The notes: generated from the sequence alone by a model not told the origin. Shown: positions 1 through 12,372, numbered from the stretch's first letter. The stretch is DNA of 64,000 bases from Calliopsis andreniformis (GCF_051401765.1 NW_027480422.1:29716001-29780000); one strand, 5' to 3'. Numbers and translations: made by a program.

Positions 1-1084
1 TATTCGATCTGGTGGAGCAACGCCTCAGAGTTATATCTAGAATGGCCGGAACGTAGAAATGGCCGTCACTTTCACACTGGTTGCAATTATTCGCATTATA
101 CGATGGAACAGCTGTTGTATTTATATTGTGTTTTATGCTTCTGGCAATGACTTCTTAGGCCCTAGCTGTTCGATCTGGTGGAGCAACACCCTAGAGTGAG
201 GCCTAGGATGCCCGGAACCTAGAAGTGACTGCTACTTCCACACTGGTTGCAATTATTCGTGTTATACGATGGAAAAACCGTTGCATTTTCATTGTATTTT
301 ATGCTTCGGGCGTTGACTTCTAAGGCCCTAACTATTCCATCTGGTGGACCAACGCCCTAGAGTGAAGCATAGGTTGCCCGGAACGTAGAAATGACCATAA
401 TTTTCACATCGGTTGCAATTATTCGTTTTATACGATGGAAAAACTGTTGCATTTGTTTTGTATTTTACGCTTCTGGCGTTGACTTCTAAGGCCCTAACAA
501 TTCGTTCTGGCGGAACAAAGCCCTAGAGTGAAGCCTAGGTTGCCCGGAACGTAGAAATGGCCATCACTTTCACACTGGTTGCAATTACTCCTGTCATACG
601 ATGGAAAAACTGTTGTATCTTTATTGTATTTTATGCTTCGGGCGTTGACTTCTAAGGCCCTAACTATTCGATCTGGTGGAGCAACGCCTCACAGTTGTAT
701 CTAGAATGGCCGGAACGTAGAAATGGCCGTCACTTTCACACTGGTTGCAATTATTCGCATTATACGATGGAACAGCTGTTGTATTTATATTGTGTTTTAT
801 GCTTCTGGCAATGACTTCTTAGGCCCTAGCTATTCGATCTGGTGGAGCAACACCCTAGACTGAGGCCTAGGTTGCCCGGAACCTAGAAGTGACTGCTACT
901 TCCACACTGGTTGCAATTATTCGTGTTATACGATGGAAAAACCGTTGCATTTTCATTGTATTTTATGCTTCGGGCGTTGACTTCTAAGGCCCTAACTATT
1001 CCATCTGGTGGAGCAACGCCCTAGAGTGAAGCCTAGGTTGCCCGGAACGTAGAAATGACCATAATTTTCACATCGGTTGCAATT

Positions 1085-1101
1085 ATTCGTTTTATACGGT
1101 G
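1085..1101 (+). other. CENP-B-box-like element, 8 of 9 essential positions
   Basis: Reads ATTCGTTTTATACGGTG. Compared with the CENP-B box core nTTCGnnnnAnnCGGGn, TTCG, the central A and CGG agree, and only the last essential G is T. Sits at monomer positions 89-105 of k6. Binding is not shown; similarity is to the mammalian box and the organism is unknown. Confidence 0.5.
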
Positions 1102-1328
1102 GAAAAACTGTTGCATTTGTTTTGTATTTTACGCTTCTGGCGTTGACTTCTAAGGCCCTAACAATTCGTTCTGGCGGAACAACGCCCTAGAGTGAAGCCT
1201 AGGTTGCCTGGAACGTAGAAATGACCATTACCTTCACACTGATTGCAATTATCCATTTTATACGACGGAAAAACTATTGTATTTTTATTGTATTTTATGC
1301 TTCGGGCGTTGACTTCTAAGGCCCTAAC

Positions 1329-1494
1329 TATTCGATCTGGTGGAGCAACGCCCTAGAGTGAAGCCTAGGTTGCCCGGAACGTAGAAATGACCATCACTTT
1401 CACACTGGTTGCAATTACTCCTGTTATACGATGGAAAAACTGTTGTATCTTTATTGTATTTTATGCTTCGGTCGTTGGCTTCTAAGGCCCTAAC
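1329..1494 (+). repeat. Reference 166-bp monomer (coordinate frame)
   Basis: This A-block monomer sets the numbering used here. Positions 1-12 are TATTCGATCTGG; 24-41 hold the dyad CCTAG-N8-CTAGG, including an AvrII-type CCTAGG; 45-50 hold CCCGGA; 51-60 ACGTAGAAAT; 71-84 TTCACACTGGTTGC; 89-105 the CENP-B-box-like slot (this copy has ACTCC there, so it lacks the motif); 105-119 GGAAAAACTGTTGTA; 120-137 is T-rich; 141-154 CTGGCGTTGACTTC; 155-166 TAAGGCCCTAAC. The monomer has about 41% GC and is close to one nucleosome repeat in length. Confidence 0.9.
1352..1369. other. Dyad CCTAG-N8-CTAGG (one per monomer)
   Basis: Monomer positions 24-28 and 37-41 are perfect 5-bp inverted repeats around AGTGAAGC, and the right arm lies in the palindrome CCTAGG. 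The pattern recurs in most monomers. It is interrupted in CCTCA monomers and in type a (CCTGTAGTG). A short stem-loop is possible but thermodynamically weak. Confidence 0.55.
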
Positions 1495-2751
1495 TATTCG
1501 ATCTGGTGGAGCAACGCCCTAGAGCCAAGCCTAGGTTGCCCGGAACCTAGATATGGCCATTACTTTCACACTGGATGCAATTATTCGTTTTATACGATGG
1601 AAAAAGTGTTGTATTTATTCTGTATTTTATGCTTCGGGCGTTGACTTCTAAGGCCCTAACTATTCGATCTGGTGGAGCAACGCCTCAGAGTTATATCTAG
1701 AATGGCCGGAACGTAGAAATGGCCGTCACTTTCACACTGGTTGCAATTATTCGCATTATACGATGGAACAGCTGTTGTATTTATATTGTGTTTTATGCTT
1801 CTGGCAATGACTTCTTAGGCCCTAGCTATTCGATCTGGTGGAGCAACACCCTAGAGTGAAGCCTAGGTTGCCCGGAACCTAGAAGTGACTACTACTTCCA
1901 CACTGGTTGCAATTATTCGTGTTATACGATGGAAAAACCGTTGGATTTTCATTGTATTTTATGCTTCGGGCGTTGACTTCTAAGGCCCTAACTATTCCAT
2001 CTGGTGGAGCAACGCCCTAGAGTGAAGCCTAGGTTGCCCGGAACGTAGAAATGACCATAATTTTCACATCGGTTGCAATTATTCGTTTTATACGATGGAA
2101 AAACTGTTGCATTTGTTTTGTATTTTACGCTTCTGGCGCTGACTTCTAAGGCCCTAACAATTCGTTCTGGCGGAACAACGCCCTAGAGTGAAGCCTAGGT
2201 TGCCCGGAACGTTGAAATGGCCATCACTTTCACACTGGTTGCAATTACTCCTGTTATACGATGGAAAAACTGTTGTGTTTATTCTGTATTTTATGCTTCG
2301 GGCGTTGACTTCTAAGGCCCTAACTATTCGATCTGGTGGAGCAACGCCTCACAGTTATATCTAGAATGGCCGGAACGTAGAATTGGCCGTCACTTTCACA
2401 CTGGTTGCGATTATTCGCATTATACGATGGAACAGCTGTTGTATTTATATTGTGTTTTATGCTTCTGGCAATGACTTCTTAGGCCCTAGCTATTCGATCT
2501 GGTGGAGCAACACCCTAGACTGAGGCCTAGGTTGCCCGGAACCTAGAAGTGACTGCTACTTCCACACTGGTTGCAATTATTCGTGTTATACGATGGAAAA
2601 ACCGTTGCATTTTCATTGTATTTTATGCTTCGGGCGTTGACTTCTAAGGCCCTAACTATTCCATCTGGTGGAGCAACGCCCTAGAGTGAAGCCTAGGTTG
2701 CCCGGAACGTAGAAATGACCATAATTTTCACATCGGTTGCAATTATTCGTT

Positions 2752-2773
2752 TTATACGATGGAAAAACTGTTG
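2752..2773. other. Fusion joint in A k16
   Basis: Left half is the ATAATTTTCACATCGG type and right half the TATCTTTATTG ... CGGTCGTTGGC type. The switch lies between the last left-type base (2751) and the first right-type base (2774). Recurs in A3, A4 and A5. Confidence 0.75.
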
Positions 2774-2934
2774 TATCTTTATTGTATTTTATGCTTCGGT
2801 CGTTGGCTTCTAAGGCCCTAACTATTCGATCTGGTGGAGCAACGCCCTAGAGCCAAGCCTAGGTTGCCCGGAACCTAGATATGGCCATTACTTTCACACT
2901 GGATGCAATTATTCGTTTTATACGATGGAAAAAG

Positions 2935-2939
2935 TGTTG
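2935..2939. other. Fusion joint in A k17
   Basis: The left half is of the k9 type (CACTGGATGC, GGAAAAAGTG) and the right half is CATTTGTTTTG ... GGCGCTGAC. The switch is confined to TGTTG. Confidence 0.75.
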
Positions 2940-3984
2940 CATTTGTTTTGTATTTTACGCTTCTGGCGCTGACTTCTAAGGCCCTAACAATTCGTTCTGG
3001 CGGAACAACGCCCTAGAGTGAAGCCTAGGTTGCCCGGAACGTAGAAATGGCCATCACTTTCACACTGGTTGCAATTACTCCTGTTATACGATGGAAAAAC
3101 TGTTGTATTTATTCTGTATTTTATGCTTCGGGCGTTGACTTCTAAGGCCCTAACTATTCGATCTGGTGGAGCAACGCCTCACAGTTATATCTAGAATGGC
3201 CGGAACGTAGAAATGGCCGTCACTTTCACACTGGTTGCAATTATTCGCATTATACGATGGAACAGCTGTTGTATTTATACTGTGTTTTATGCTTCTGGCA
3301 ATGACTTCTTAGGCCCTAGCTATTCGATCTGGTGGAGCAACACCCTAGACTGAGGCCTAGGTTGCCCGGAACCTAGAAGTGACTGCTACTTCCACACTGG
3401 TTGCAATTATTCGTGTTATACGATGGAAAAACCGTTGCATTTTCATTGTATTTTATGCTTCGGGCGTTGACTTCTAAGGCCCTAACTATTCCATCTGGTG
3501 GAGCAACGCCCTAGAGTGAAGCCTAGGTTGCCCGGAACGTAGAAATGACCATAATTTTCACATCGGTTGCAATTATTCGTTTTATACGATGGGAAAACTG
3601 TTGCATTTGTTTTGTATTTTACGCTTCTGGCGTTGACTTCTAAGGCCCTAGCAATTCGTTCTGGCGGAACAACGACCTAGAGTGAAGCCTAGGTTGCCCG
3701 GAACGTAGAAATGGCCATTACCTTCACACGGGTCGCAATTATTCGTGTCATACGATGGAAAAACTGTTGTATTTACATTGCATTTTATGCTTCTGGCGTT
3801 GACTTCATAGGCCCTAACTATTCGATCTGGTGGAGGAACGCCCTAGAGGCAAGCCTAAGTTGCCCGGAACGTAGAAATGACCATAACTTTCACACTGGTT
3901 GCAATTATTCGTTTTATACGATGGAAAAACTGTTGTATTTATTCTGTATTTTATGCTTCGGGCGTTGACTTCTAAGGCCCTAAC

Positions 3985-6972
3985 TATTCGATCTGGTGGA
4001 GCAACGCCTCAGAGTTATATCTAGAATGGCCGGAACGTAGAAATGGCCGTCACTTTCACACTGGTTGCAATTATTCGCATTATACGATGGAACAGCTGTT
4101 GTATTTATATTGTGTTTTATGCTTCTGGCAATGACTTCTTAGGCCCTAGCTGTTCGATCTGGTGGAGCAACACCCTAGAGTGAGGCCTAGGATGCCCGGA
4201 ACCTAGAAGGGACTGCTACTTCCACACTGGTTGCAATTATTCGTGTTATACGATGGAAAAACCGTTGCATTTTCATTGTATTTTATGCTTCGGGCGTTGA
4301 CTTCTAAGGCCCTAACTATTCCATCTGGTGGACCAACGCCCTAGAGTGAAGCATAGGTTGCCCGGAACGTAGAAATGACCATAATTTTCACATCGGTTGC
4401 AATTATTCGTTTTATACGATGGAAAAACTGTTGCATTTGTTTTGTATTTTACGCTTCTGGCGTTGACTTCTAAGGCCCTAACAATTCGTTCTGGCGGAAC
4501 AAAGCCCTAGAGTGAAGCCTAGGTTGCCCGGAACGTAGAAATGGCCATCACTTTCACACTGGTTGCAATTACTCCTGTCATACGATGGAAAAACTGTTGT
4601 ATCTTTATTGTATTTTATGCTTCGGGCGTTGACTTCTAAGGCCCTAACTATTCGATCTGGTGGAGCAACGCCTCACAGTTGTATCTAGAATGGCCGGAAC
4701 GTAGAAATGGCCGTCACTTTCACACTGGTTGCAATTATTCGCATTATACGATGGAACAGCTGTTGTATTTATATTGTGTTTTATGCTTCTGGCAATGACT
4801 TCTTAGGCCCTAGCTATTCGATCTGGTGGAGCAACACCCTAGACTGAGGCCTAGGTTGCCCGGAACCTAGAAGTGACTGCTACTTCCACACTGGTTGCAA
4901 TTATTCGTGTTATACGATGGAAAAACCGTTGCATTTTCATTGTATTTTATGCTTCGGGCGTTGACTTCTAAGGCCCTAACTATTCCATCTGGTGGAGCAA
5001 CGCCCTAGAGTGAAGCCTAGGTTGCCCGGAACGTAGAAATGACCATAATTTTCACATCGGTTGCAATTATTCGTTTTATACTGTGGAAAAACTGTTGCAT
5101 TTGTTTTGTATTTTACGCTTCTGGCGTTGACTTCTAAGGCCCTAACAATTCGTTCTGGCGGAACAACGCCCTAGAGTGAAGCCTAGGTTGCCTGGAACGT
5201 AGAAATGACCATTACCTTCACACTGATTGCAATTATCCATTTTATACGACGGAAAAACTATTGTATTTTTATTGTATTTTATGCTTCGGGCGTTGACTTC
5301 TAAGGCCCTAACTATTCGATCTGGTGGAGCAACGCCCTAGAGTGAAGCCTAGGTTGCCCGGAACGTAGAAATGACCATCACTTTCACACTGGTTGCAATT
5401 ACTCCTGTTATACGATGGAAAAACTGTTGTATCTTTATTGTATTTTATGCTTCGGTCGTTGGCTTCTAAGGCCCTAACTATTCGATCTGGTGGAGCAACG
5501 CCCTAGAGCCAAGCCTAGGTTGCCCGGAACCTAGATATGGCCATTACTTTCACACTGGATGCAATTATTCGTTTTATACGATGGAAAAAGTGTTGTATTT
5601 ATTCTGTATTTTATGCTTCGGGCGTTGACTTCTAAGGCCCTAACTATTCGATCTGGTGGAGCAACGCCTCAGAGTTATATCTAGAATGGCCGGAACGTAG
5701 AAATGGCCGTCACTTTCACACTGGTTGCAATTATTCGCATTATACGATGGAACAGCTGTTGTATTTATATTGTGTTTTATGCTTCTGGCAATGACTTCTT
5801 AGGCCCTAGCTATTCGATCTGGTGGAGCAACACCCTAGAGTGAAGCCTAGGTTGCCCGGAACCTAGAAGTGACTACTACTTCCACACTGGTTGCAATTAT
5901 TCGTGTTATACGATGGAAAAACCGTTGGATTTTCATTGTATTTTATGCTTCGGGCGTTGACTTCTAAGGCCCTAACTATTCCATCTGGTGGAGCAACGCC
6001 CTAGAGTGAAGCCTAGGTTGCCCGGAACGTAGAAATGACCATAATTTTCACATCGGTTGCAATTATTCGTTTTATACGATGGAAAAACTGTTGCATTTGT
6101 TTTGTATTTTACGCTTCTGGCGCTGACTTCTAAGGCCCTAACAATTCGTTCTGGCGGAACAACGCCCTAGAGTGAAGCCTAGGTTGCCCGGAACGTAGAA
6201 ATGGCCATCACTTTCACACTGGTTGCAATTACTCCTGTTATACGATGGAAAAACTGTTGTGTTTATTCTGTATTTTATGCTTCGGGCGTTGACTTCTAAG
6301 GCCCTAACTATTCGATCTGGTGGAGCAACGCCTCACAGTTATATCTAGAATGGCCGGAACGTAGAAATGGCCGTCACTTTCACACTGGTTGCGATTATTC
6401 GCATTATACGATGGAACAGCTGTTGTATTTATATTGTGTTTTATGCTTCTGGCAATGACTTCTTAGGCCCTAGCTATTCGATCTGGTGGAGCAACACCCT
6501 AGACTGAGGCCTAGGTTGCCCGGAACCTAGAAGTGACTGCTACTTCCACACTGGTTGCAATTATTCGTGTTATACGATGGAAAAACCGTTGCATTTTCAT
6601 TGTATTTTATGCTTCGGGCGTTGACTTCTAAGGCCCTAACTATTCCATCTGGTGGAGCAACGCCCTAGAGTGAAGCCTAGGTTGCCCGGAACGTAGAAAT
6701 GACCATAATTTTCACATCGGTTGCAATTATTCGTTTTATACGATGGAAAAACTGTTGCATTTGTTTTGTATTTTACGCTTCTGGCGTTGACTTCTAAGGC
6801 CCTAGCAATTCGTTCTGGCGGAACAACGACCTAGAGTGAAGCCTAGGTTGCCCGGAACGTAGAAATGGCCATTACCTTCACACTGGTTGCAGTTATTCCT
6901 GTTATACGATGGAAAAACTGTTGTATTTTTATTGTATTATATGCTTCGGGCGTCGACTTCTCAGGCCCTAAC
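3985..6972. repeat. A2: HOR copy lacking five monomers (k0-k16, k22)
   Basis: It follows A1 at exactly 3,984 bp, and k0-k16 are in register. It then passes from a k16/k21-like monomer (6641) directly to k22 (6807), so five monomers (830 bp) present in A1 are missing. Unequal crossing-over between the similar k16 and k21 monomers is the simplest explanation. k23 is replaced by the start of the cassette at 6973. Private changes include GAAGGG near 4,207 and ACTGTGG near 5,080. Confidence 0.88.
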
Positions 6973-7968
6973 TATTCGCTCTGATGCAGCAACGCCCTAG
7001 AGTGAATCCTAGGTTGAACGGAACGCAGAGATGACCATCACATTCACACTGGTTGTAATTCCTCCTGTAATGCGATGGAAAAACTGTTGTATCTTTCTTG
7101 TGTTTTATGCTTCTGTCGTTGACTTCTTAGGACCTGACCATTCGATCTGGTGGAGCAACGCCCTAGTGTGAAGCCTAGGTTGCCCGGATCGTAGAAATGA
7201 CCATTACCTTCACACTGATGGCAATTATTCATTTTACACGATGGAAAAACTATTGTGTTTTTATTGTATTTTATGCTTCGGGCGTTGACTTCTAAGGACC
7301 TAACTATTCGCTCTGGTGGAGCAACGCCCTAGAGTCAAGCCTAGGTTGCCAGGAACGTAGAAATGACCATCACTTTAACACTGGTTGCAATTATTCGTGT
7401 TACACGAAGGAAAAACTGTTGTACTTGTTTTGTATTTTATGCTTCTGGCGTTGACTTCTCAGTCCCTTACTCTTGGATCTGGTGGAACAACGCCTTAGAG
7501 TGGAGCCTAGGTGGCCCGGAACGTAGAAATGACCATTACCTTCACACTGGTTGCAGTTATTCCTGTTATATGATGGAAAAACTGTTGTATTCTTATTGTA
7601 TTTTATGCACCTGGTGTTGACTTCCTAGGCCCTAACTATTCGATCTGGTGGAGCAACTCCTCAGAGTTATATCTAGGATGGCCGGAACGTAGAAATGGCC
7701 GTCACTTTCGCACTGGTTGCAATTATTCGCATTATACGATGGAAAAACTGTTGTATTTATTCTGTATTTTATGCTTCGGGCGTTGACTTCTAAGGCCCTT
7801 ACTATTGGATCTGGTGGAACAACGCCTTAGAGTGGAGCCTAGGTGGCCCGGAACGTAGAAATGACCATTACCTTCACACTGGTTGCAGTTATTCCTGTTA
7901 TATGATGGAAAAACTGTTGTATTCTTATTGTATTTTATGCACCTGGTGTTGACTTCCTAGGCCCTAAC
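6973..7968. repeat. I1: distinctive 6-monomer cassette, first copy
   Basis: Six monomers starting at 6973, 7139, 7305, 7471, 7637 and 7803 that differ from the k0-k23 types. Marks include TTCGCTCTGATGCAG, GAATCCTAGGTTGAACGG, GTAATGCGATGG and GCACCTGGTGTTGACTTC. Inside it, the two-monomer stretch from 7471 is repeated at 7803 (332 bp offset; both carry GGATCTGGTGGAACAACG). It is flanked on the left by k22 and on the right by a k4/k14/k19-like monomer. A second copy lies 10,624 bp downstream. Confidence 0.85.
7732..7744. other. Fusion joint in cassette I1
   Basis: A CCTCA-type left half (ATTCGCATTATACG) is joined to a right half with GGAAAAACTG and TTTATTCTG in place of GGAACAGCTG. Repeated in I2. 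Confidence 0.7.
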
Positions 7969-10900
7969 TATTCGATCTGGTGGAGCAACTCCTCATAGTT
8001 ATATCTAGGATGGCCGGAACGTAGAAATGGCCGTCACTTTCACACTGGTTGCAATTATTCGCATTATACGATGGAACAGCTGTTGTATTTATATTGTGTT
8101 TTATGCTTCTGGCAATGACTTCTTAGGCCCTAGCTATTCGATCTGGTGGAGCAACACCCTAGACTGAGGCCTAGGTTGCACGGAACCTAGAAGTGACTGC
8201 TACTTCCACACTGGTTGCAATTATTCGTGTTATACGATGGAAAAACCGTTGCATTTTCATTGTATTTTATGCTTCGGGCGTTGACTTCTAAGGCCCTAAC
8301 TATTCCATCTGGTGGAGCAACGCCCTAGAGTGAAGCCTAGGTTGCCCGGAACGTAGAAATGACCATAATTTTCACATCGGTTGCAATTATTCGTTTTATA
8401 CGGTGGAAAAACTGTTGCATTTGTTTTGTATTTTACGCTTCTGGCGTTGACTTCTAAGGCCCTAACAATTCGTTCTGGCGGAACAACGCCCTAGAGTGAA
8501 GCCTAGGTTGCCTGGAACGTAGAAATGACCATTACCTTCACACTGATTGCAATTATCCATTTTATACGACGGAAAAACTATTGTATTTTTATTGTATTTT
8601 ATGCTTCGGGCGTTGACTTCTAAGGCCCTAACTATTCGATCTGGTGGAGCAACGCCCTAGAGTGAAGCCTAGGTTGCCCGGAACGTAGAAATGACCATCA
8701 CTTTCACACTGGTTGCAATTACTCCTGTTATACGATGGAAAAACTGTTGTATCTTTATTGTATTTTATGCTTCGGTCGTTGGCTTCTAAGGCCCTAACTA
8801 TTCGATCTGGTGGAGCAACGCCCTAGAGCCAAGCCTAGGTTGCCCGGAACCTAGATATGGCCATTACTTTCACACTGGATGCAATTATTCGTTTTATACG
8901 ATGGAAAAAGTGTTGTATTTATTCTGTATTTTATGCTTCGGGCGTTGACTTCTAAGGCCCTAACTATTCGATCTGGTGGAGCAACGCCTCAGAGTTATAT
9001 CTAGAATGGCCGGAACGTAGAAATGGCCGTCACTTTCACACTGGTTGCAATTATTCGCATTATACGATGGAACAGCTGTTGTATTTATATTGTGTTTTAT
9101 GCTTCTGGCAATGACTTCTTAGGCCCTAGCTATTCGATCTGGTGGAGCAACACCCTAGAGTGAAGACTAGGTTGCCCGGAACCTAGAAGTGACTACTACT
9201 TCCACACTGGTTGCAATTATTCGTGTTATACGATGGAAAAACCGTTGGATTTTCATTGTATTTTATGCTTCGGGCGTTGACTTCTAAGGCCCTAACTATT
9301 CCATCTGGTGGAGCAACGCCCTAGAGTGAAGCCTAGGTTGCCCGGAACGTAGAAATGACCATAATTTTCACATCGGTTGCAATTATTCGTTTTATACGAT
9401 GGAAAAACTGTTGCATTTGTTTTGTATTTTACGCTTCTGGCGCTGACTTCTAAGGCCCTAACAATTCGTTCTGGCGGAACAACGCCCTAGAGTGAAGCCT
9501 AGGTTGCCCGGAACGTAGAAATGGCCATCACTTTCACACTGGTTGCAATTACTCCTGTTATACGATGGAAAAACTGTTGTGTTTATTCTGTATTTTATGC
9601 TTCGGGCGTTGACTTCTAAGGCCCTAACTATTCGATCTGGTGGAGCAACGCCTCACAGTTATATCTAGAATGGCCGGAACGGAGAATTGGCCGTCACTTT
9701 CACACTGGTTGCGATTATTCGCATTATACGATGGAACAGCTGTTGTATTTATATTGTGTTTTATGCTTCTGGCAATGACTTCTTAGGCCCTAGCTATTCG
9801 ATCTGGTGGAGCAACACCCTAGACTGAGGCCCAGGTTGCCCGGAACCTAGAAGTGACTGCTACTTCCACACTGGTTGCAATTATTCGTGTTATACGATGG
9901 AAAAACCGTTGCATTTTCATTGTATTTTATGCTTCGGGCGTTGACTTCTAAGGCCCTAACTATTCCATCTGGTGGAGCAACGCCCTAGAGTGAAGCCTAG
10001 GTTGCCCGGAACGTAGAAATGACCATAATTTTCACATCGGTTGCAATTATTCGTTTTATACGATGGAAAAACTGTTGTATCTTTATTGTATTTTATGCTT
10101 CGGTCGTTGGCTTCTAAGGCCCTAACTATTCGATCTGGTGGAGCAACGCCCTAGAGCCAAGCCTAGGTTGCCCGGAACCTAGATATGGCCATTACTTTCA
10201 CACTGGATGCAATTATTCGTTTTATACGATGGAAAAAGTGTTGCATTTGTTTTGTATTTTACGCTTCTGGCGCTGACTTCTAAGGCCCTAACAATTCGTT
10301 CTGGCGGAACAACGCCCTAGAGTGAAGCCTAGGTTGCCCGGAACGTAGAAATGGCCATCACTTTCACACTGGTTGCAATTACTCCTGTTATACGATGGAA
10401 AAACTGTTGTATTTATTCTGTATTTTATGCTTCGGGCGTTGACTTCTAAGGCCCTAACTATTCGATCTGGTGGAGCAACGCCTCACAGTTATATCTAGAA
10501 TGGCCGGAACGTAGAAATGGCCGTCACTTTCACACTGGTTGCAATTATTCGCATTATACGATGGAACAGCTGTTGTATTTATATTGTGTTTTATGCTTCT
10601 GGCAATGACTTCTTAGGCCCTAGCTATTCGATCTGGTGGAGCAACACCCTAGACTGAGGCCTAGGTTGCCCGGAACCTAGAAGTGACTGCTACTTCCACA
10701 CTGGTTGCAATTATTCGTGTTATACGATGGAAAAACCGTTGCATTTTCATTGTATTTTATGCTTCGGGCGTTGACTTCTAAGGCCCTAACTATTCCATCT
10801 GGTGGAGCAACGCCCTAGAGTGAAGCCTAGGTTGCCCGGAACGTAGAAATGACCATAATTTTCACATCGGTTGCAATTATTCGTTTTATACGATGGAAAA

Positions 10901-11288
10901 ACTGTTGCATTTGTTTTGTATTTTACGCTTCTGGCGTTGACTTCTAAGGCCCTAGCAATTCGTTCTGGCGGAACAACGACCTAGAGTGAAGCCTAGGTTG
11001 CCCGGAACGTAGAAATGGCCATTACCTTCACACGGGTCGCAATTATTCGTGTCATACGATGGAAAAACTGTTGTATTTACATTGCATTTTATGCTTCTGG
11101 CGTTGACTTCATAGGCCCTAACTATTCGATCTGGTGGAGGAACGCCCTAGAGGCAAGCCTAAGTTGCCCGGAACGTAGAAATGACCATAACTTTCACACT
11201 GGTTGCAATTATTCGTTTTATACGATGGAAAAACTGTTGTATTTATTCTGTATTTTATGCTTCGGGCGTTGACTTCTAAGGCCCTAAC
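7969..11288. repeat. A3: HOR copy lacking k0-k3 (k4-k23)
   Basis: Twenty monomers in register with A1 from k4 onward: GCCTGG monomer k7 at 8467, GAGCC at 8799, k10 at 8965, k17 at 10127, k22 at 10957 and k23 at 11123. The first monomer (7969) has CCTCATAGTT and AGGATGG, which mark fusion with the cassette end. The segment 11015-11272 matches 3711-3968 at a 7,304-bp offset. Confidence 0.88.
8389..8405 (+). other. CENP-B-box-like element, 8 of 9 (k6 of A3)
   Basis: Same sequence and position as 1085-1101. In A2 the equivalent site at 5069-5085 reads ATTCGTTTTATACTGTG and has lost the CG. Confidence 0.5.
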
Positions 11289-12372
11289 TATTCGATCTGG
11301 TGGAGCAACGCCTCAGAGTTATATCTAGAATGGCCGGAACGTAGAAATGGCCGTCACTTTCACACTGGTTGCAATTATTCGCATTATACGATGGAACAGC
11401 TGTTGTATTTATATTGTGTTTTATGCTTCTGGCAATGACTTCTTAGGCCCTAGCTGTTCGATCTGGTGGAGCAACACCCTAGAGTGAGGCCTAGGATGCC
11501 CGGAACCTAGAAGTGACTGCTACTTCCACACTGGTTGCAATTATTCGTGTTATACGATGGAAAAACCGTTGCATTTTCATTGTATTTTATGCTTCGGGCG
11601 TTGACTTCTAAGGCCCTAACTATTCCATCTGGTGGACCAACGCCCTAGAGTGAAGCATAGGTTGCCCGGAACGTAGAAATGACCATAATTTTCACATCGG
11701 TTGCAATTATTCGTTTTATACGATGGAAAAACTGTTGCATTTGTTTTGTATTTTACGCTTCTGGCGTTGACTTCTAAGGCCCTAACAATTCGTTCTGGCG
11801 GAACAAAGCCCTAGAGTGAAGCCTAGGTTGCCCGGAACGTAGAAATGGCCATCACTTTCACACTGGTTGCAATTACTCCTGTCATACGATGGAAAAACTG
11901 TTGTATCTTTATTGTATTTTATGCTTCGGGCGTTGACTTCTAAGGCCCTAACTATTCGATCTGGTGGAGCAACGCCTCACAGTTGTATCTAGAATGGCCG
12001 GAACGTAGAAATGGCCGTCACTTTCACACTGGTTGCAATTATTCGCATTATACGATGGAACAGCTGTTGTATTTATATTGTGTTTTATGCTTCTGGCAAT
12101 GACTTCTTAGGCCCTAGCTATTCGATCTGGTGGAGCAACACCCTAGACTGAGGCCTAGGTTGCCCGGAACCTAGAAGTGACTGCTAGTTCCACACTGGTT
12201 GCAATTATTCGTGTTATACGATGGAAAAACCGTTGCATTTTCATTGTATTTTATGCTTCGGGCGTTGACTTCTAAGGCCCTAACTATTCCATCTGGTGGA
12301 GCAACGCCCTAGAGTGAAGCCTAGGTTGCCCGGAACGTAGAAATGACCATAATTTTCACATCGGTTGCAATT

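Larger units (their letters stand above)
1..3984. repeat. A1: complete 24-monomer HOR copy (k0-k23)
   Basis: This is the most complete A unit. Diagnostic monomers: k0 at 1 (CCTCAGAGTTATAT), k1 at 167 (TGTTCGATCTGG), k4 at 665 (CCTCACAGTTGTAT), k7 at 1163 (followed by GCCTGG), k9 at 1495 (GAGCCAAGCC), k10 at 1661, k14 at 2325, k17 at 2823, k19 at 3155, k22 at 3653 (ACGACCTAG) and k23 at 3819 (GGAGGAACG). The window begins exactly at a monomer start, so the unit may extend in phase to the left. By eye, 19 of the 24 monomers carry the CENP-B-box-like core; k3, k7, k8, k13 and k18 do not. Confidence 0.9.

Noticed and set aside
3711..3968. Repeated 85-codon frames of near-constant length (also 7363, 11015, 17987, 31420, 41028, 54449, 61739)
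   Set aside because: All start at the ATG in GAAATGACC or GAAATGGCC and end at the TGA in GCGTTGAC one monomer later. Equal lengths come from the repeat period. The translated sequence is conserved only as much as the DNA.
7044..7232. Minus-strand 62-codon frames (7,044 and 17,668) and 103-codon frame (22,007-22,318)
   Set aside because: The first two are identical because they lie in cassette copies I1 and I2. All are antisense to monomers and shift frame beyond one period.
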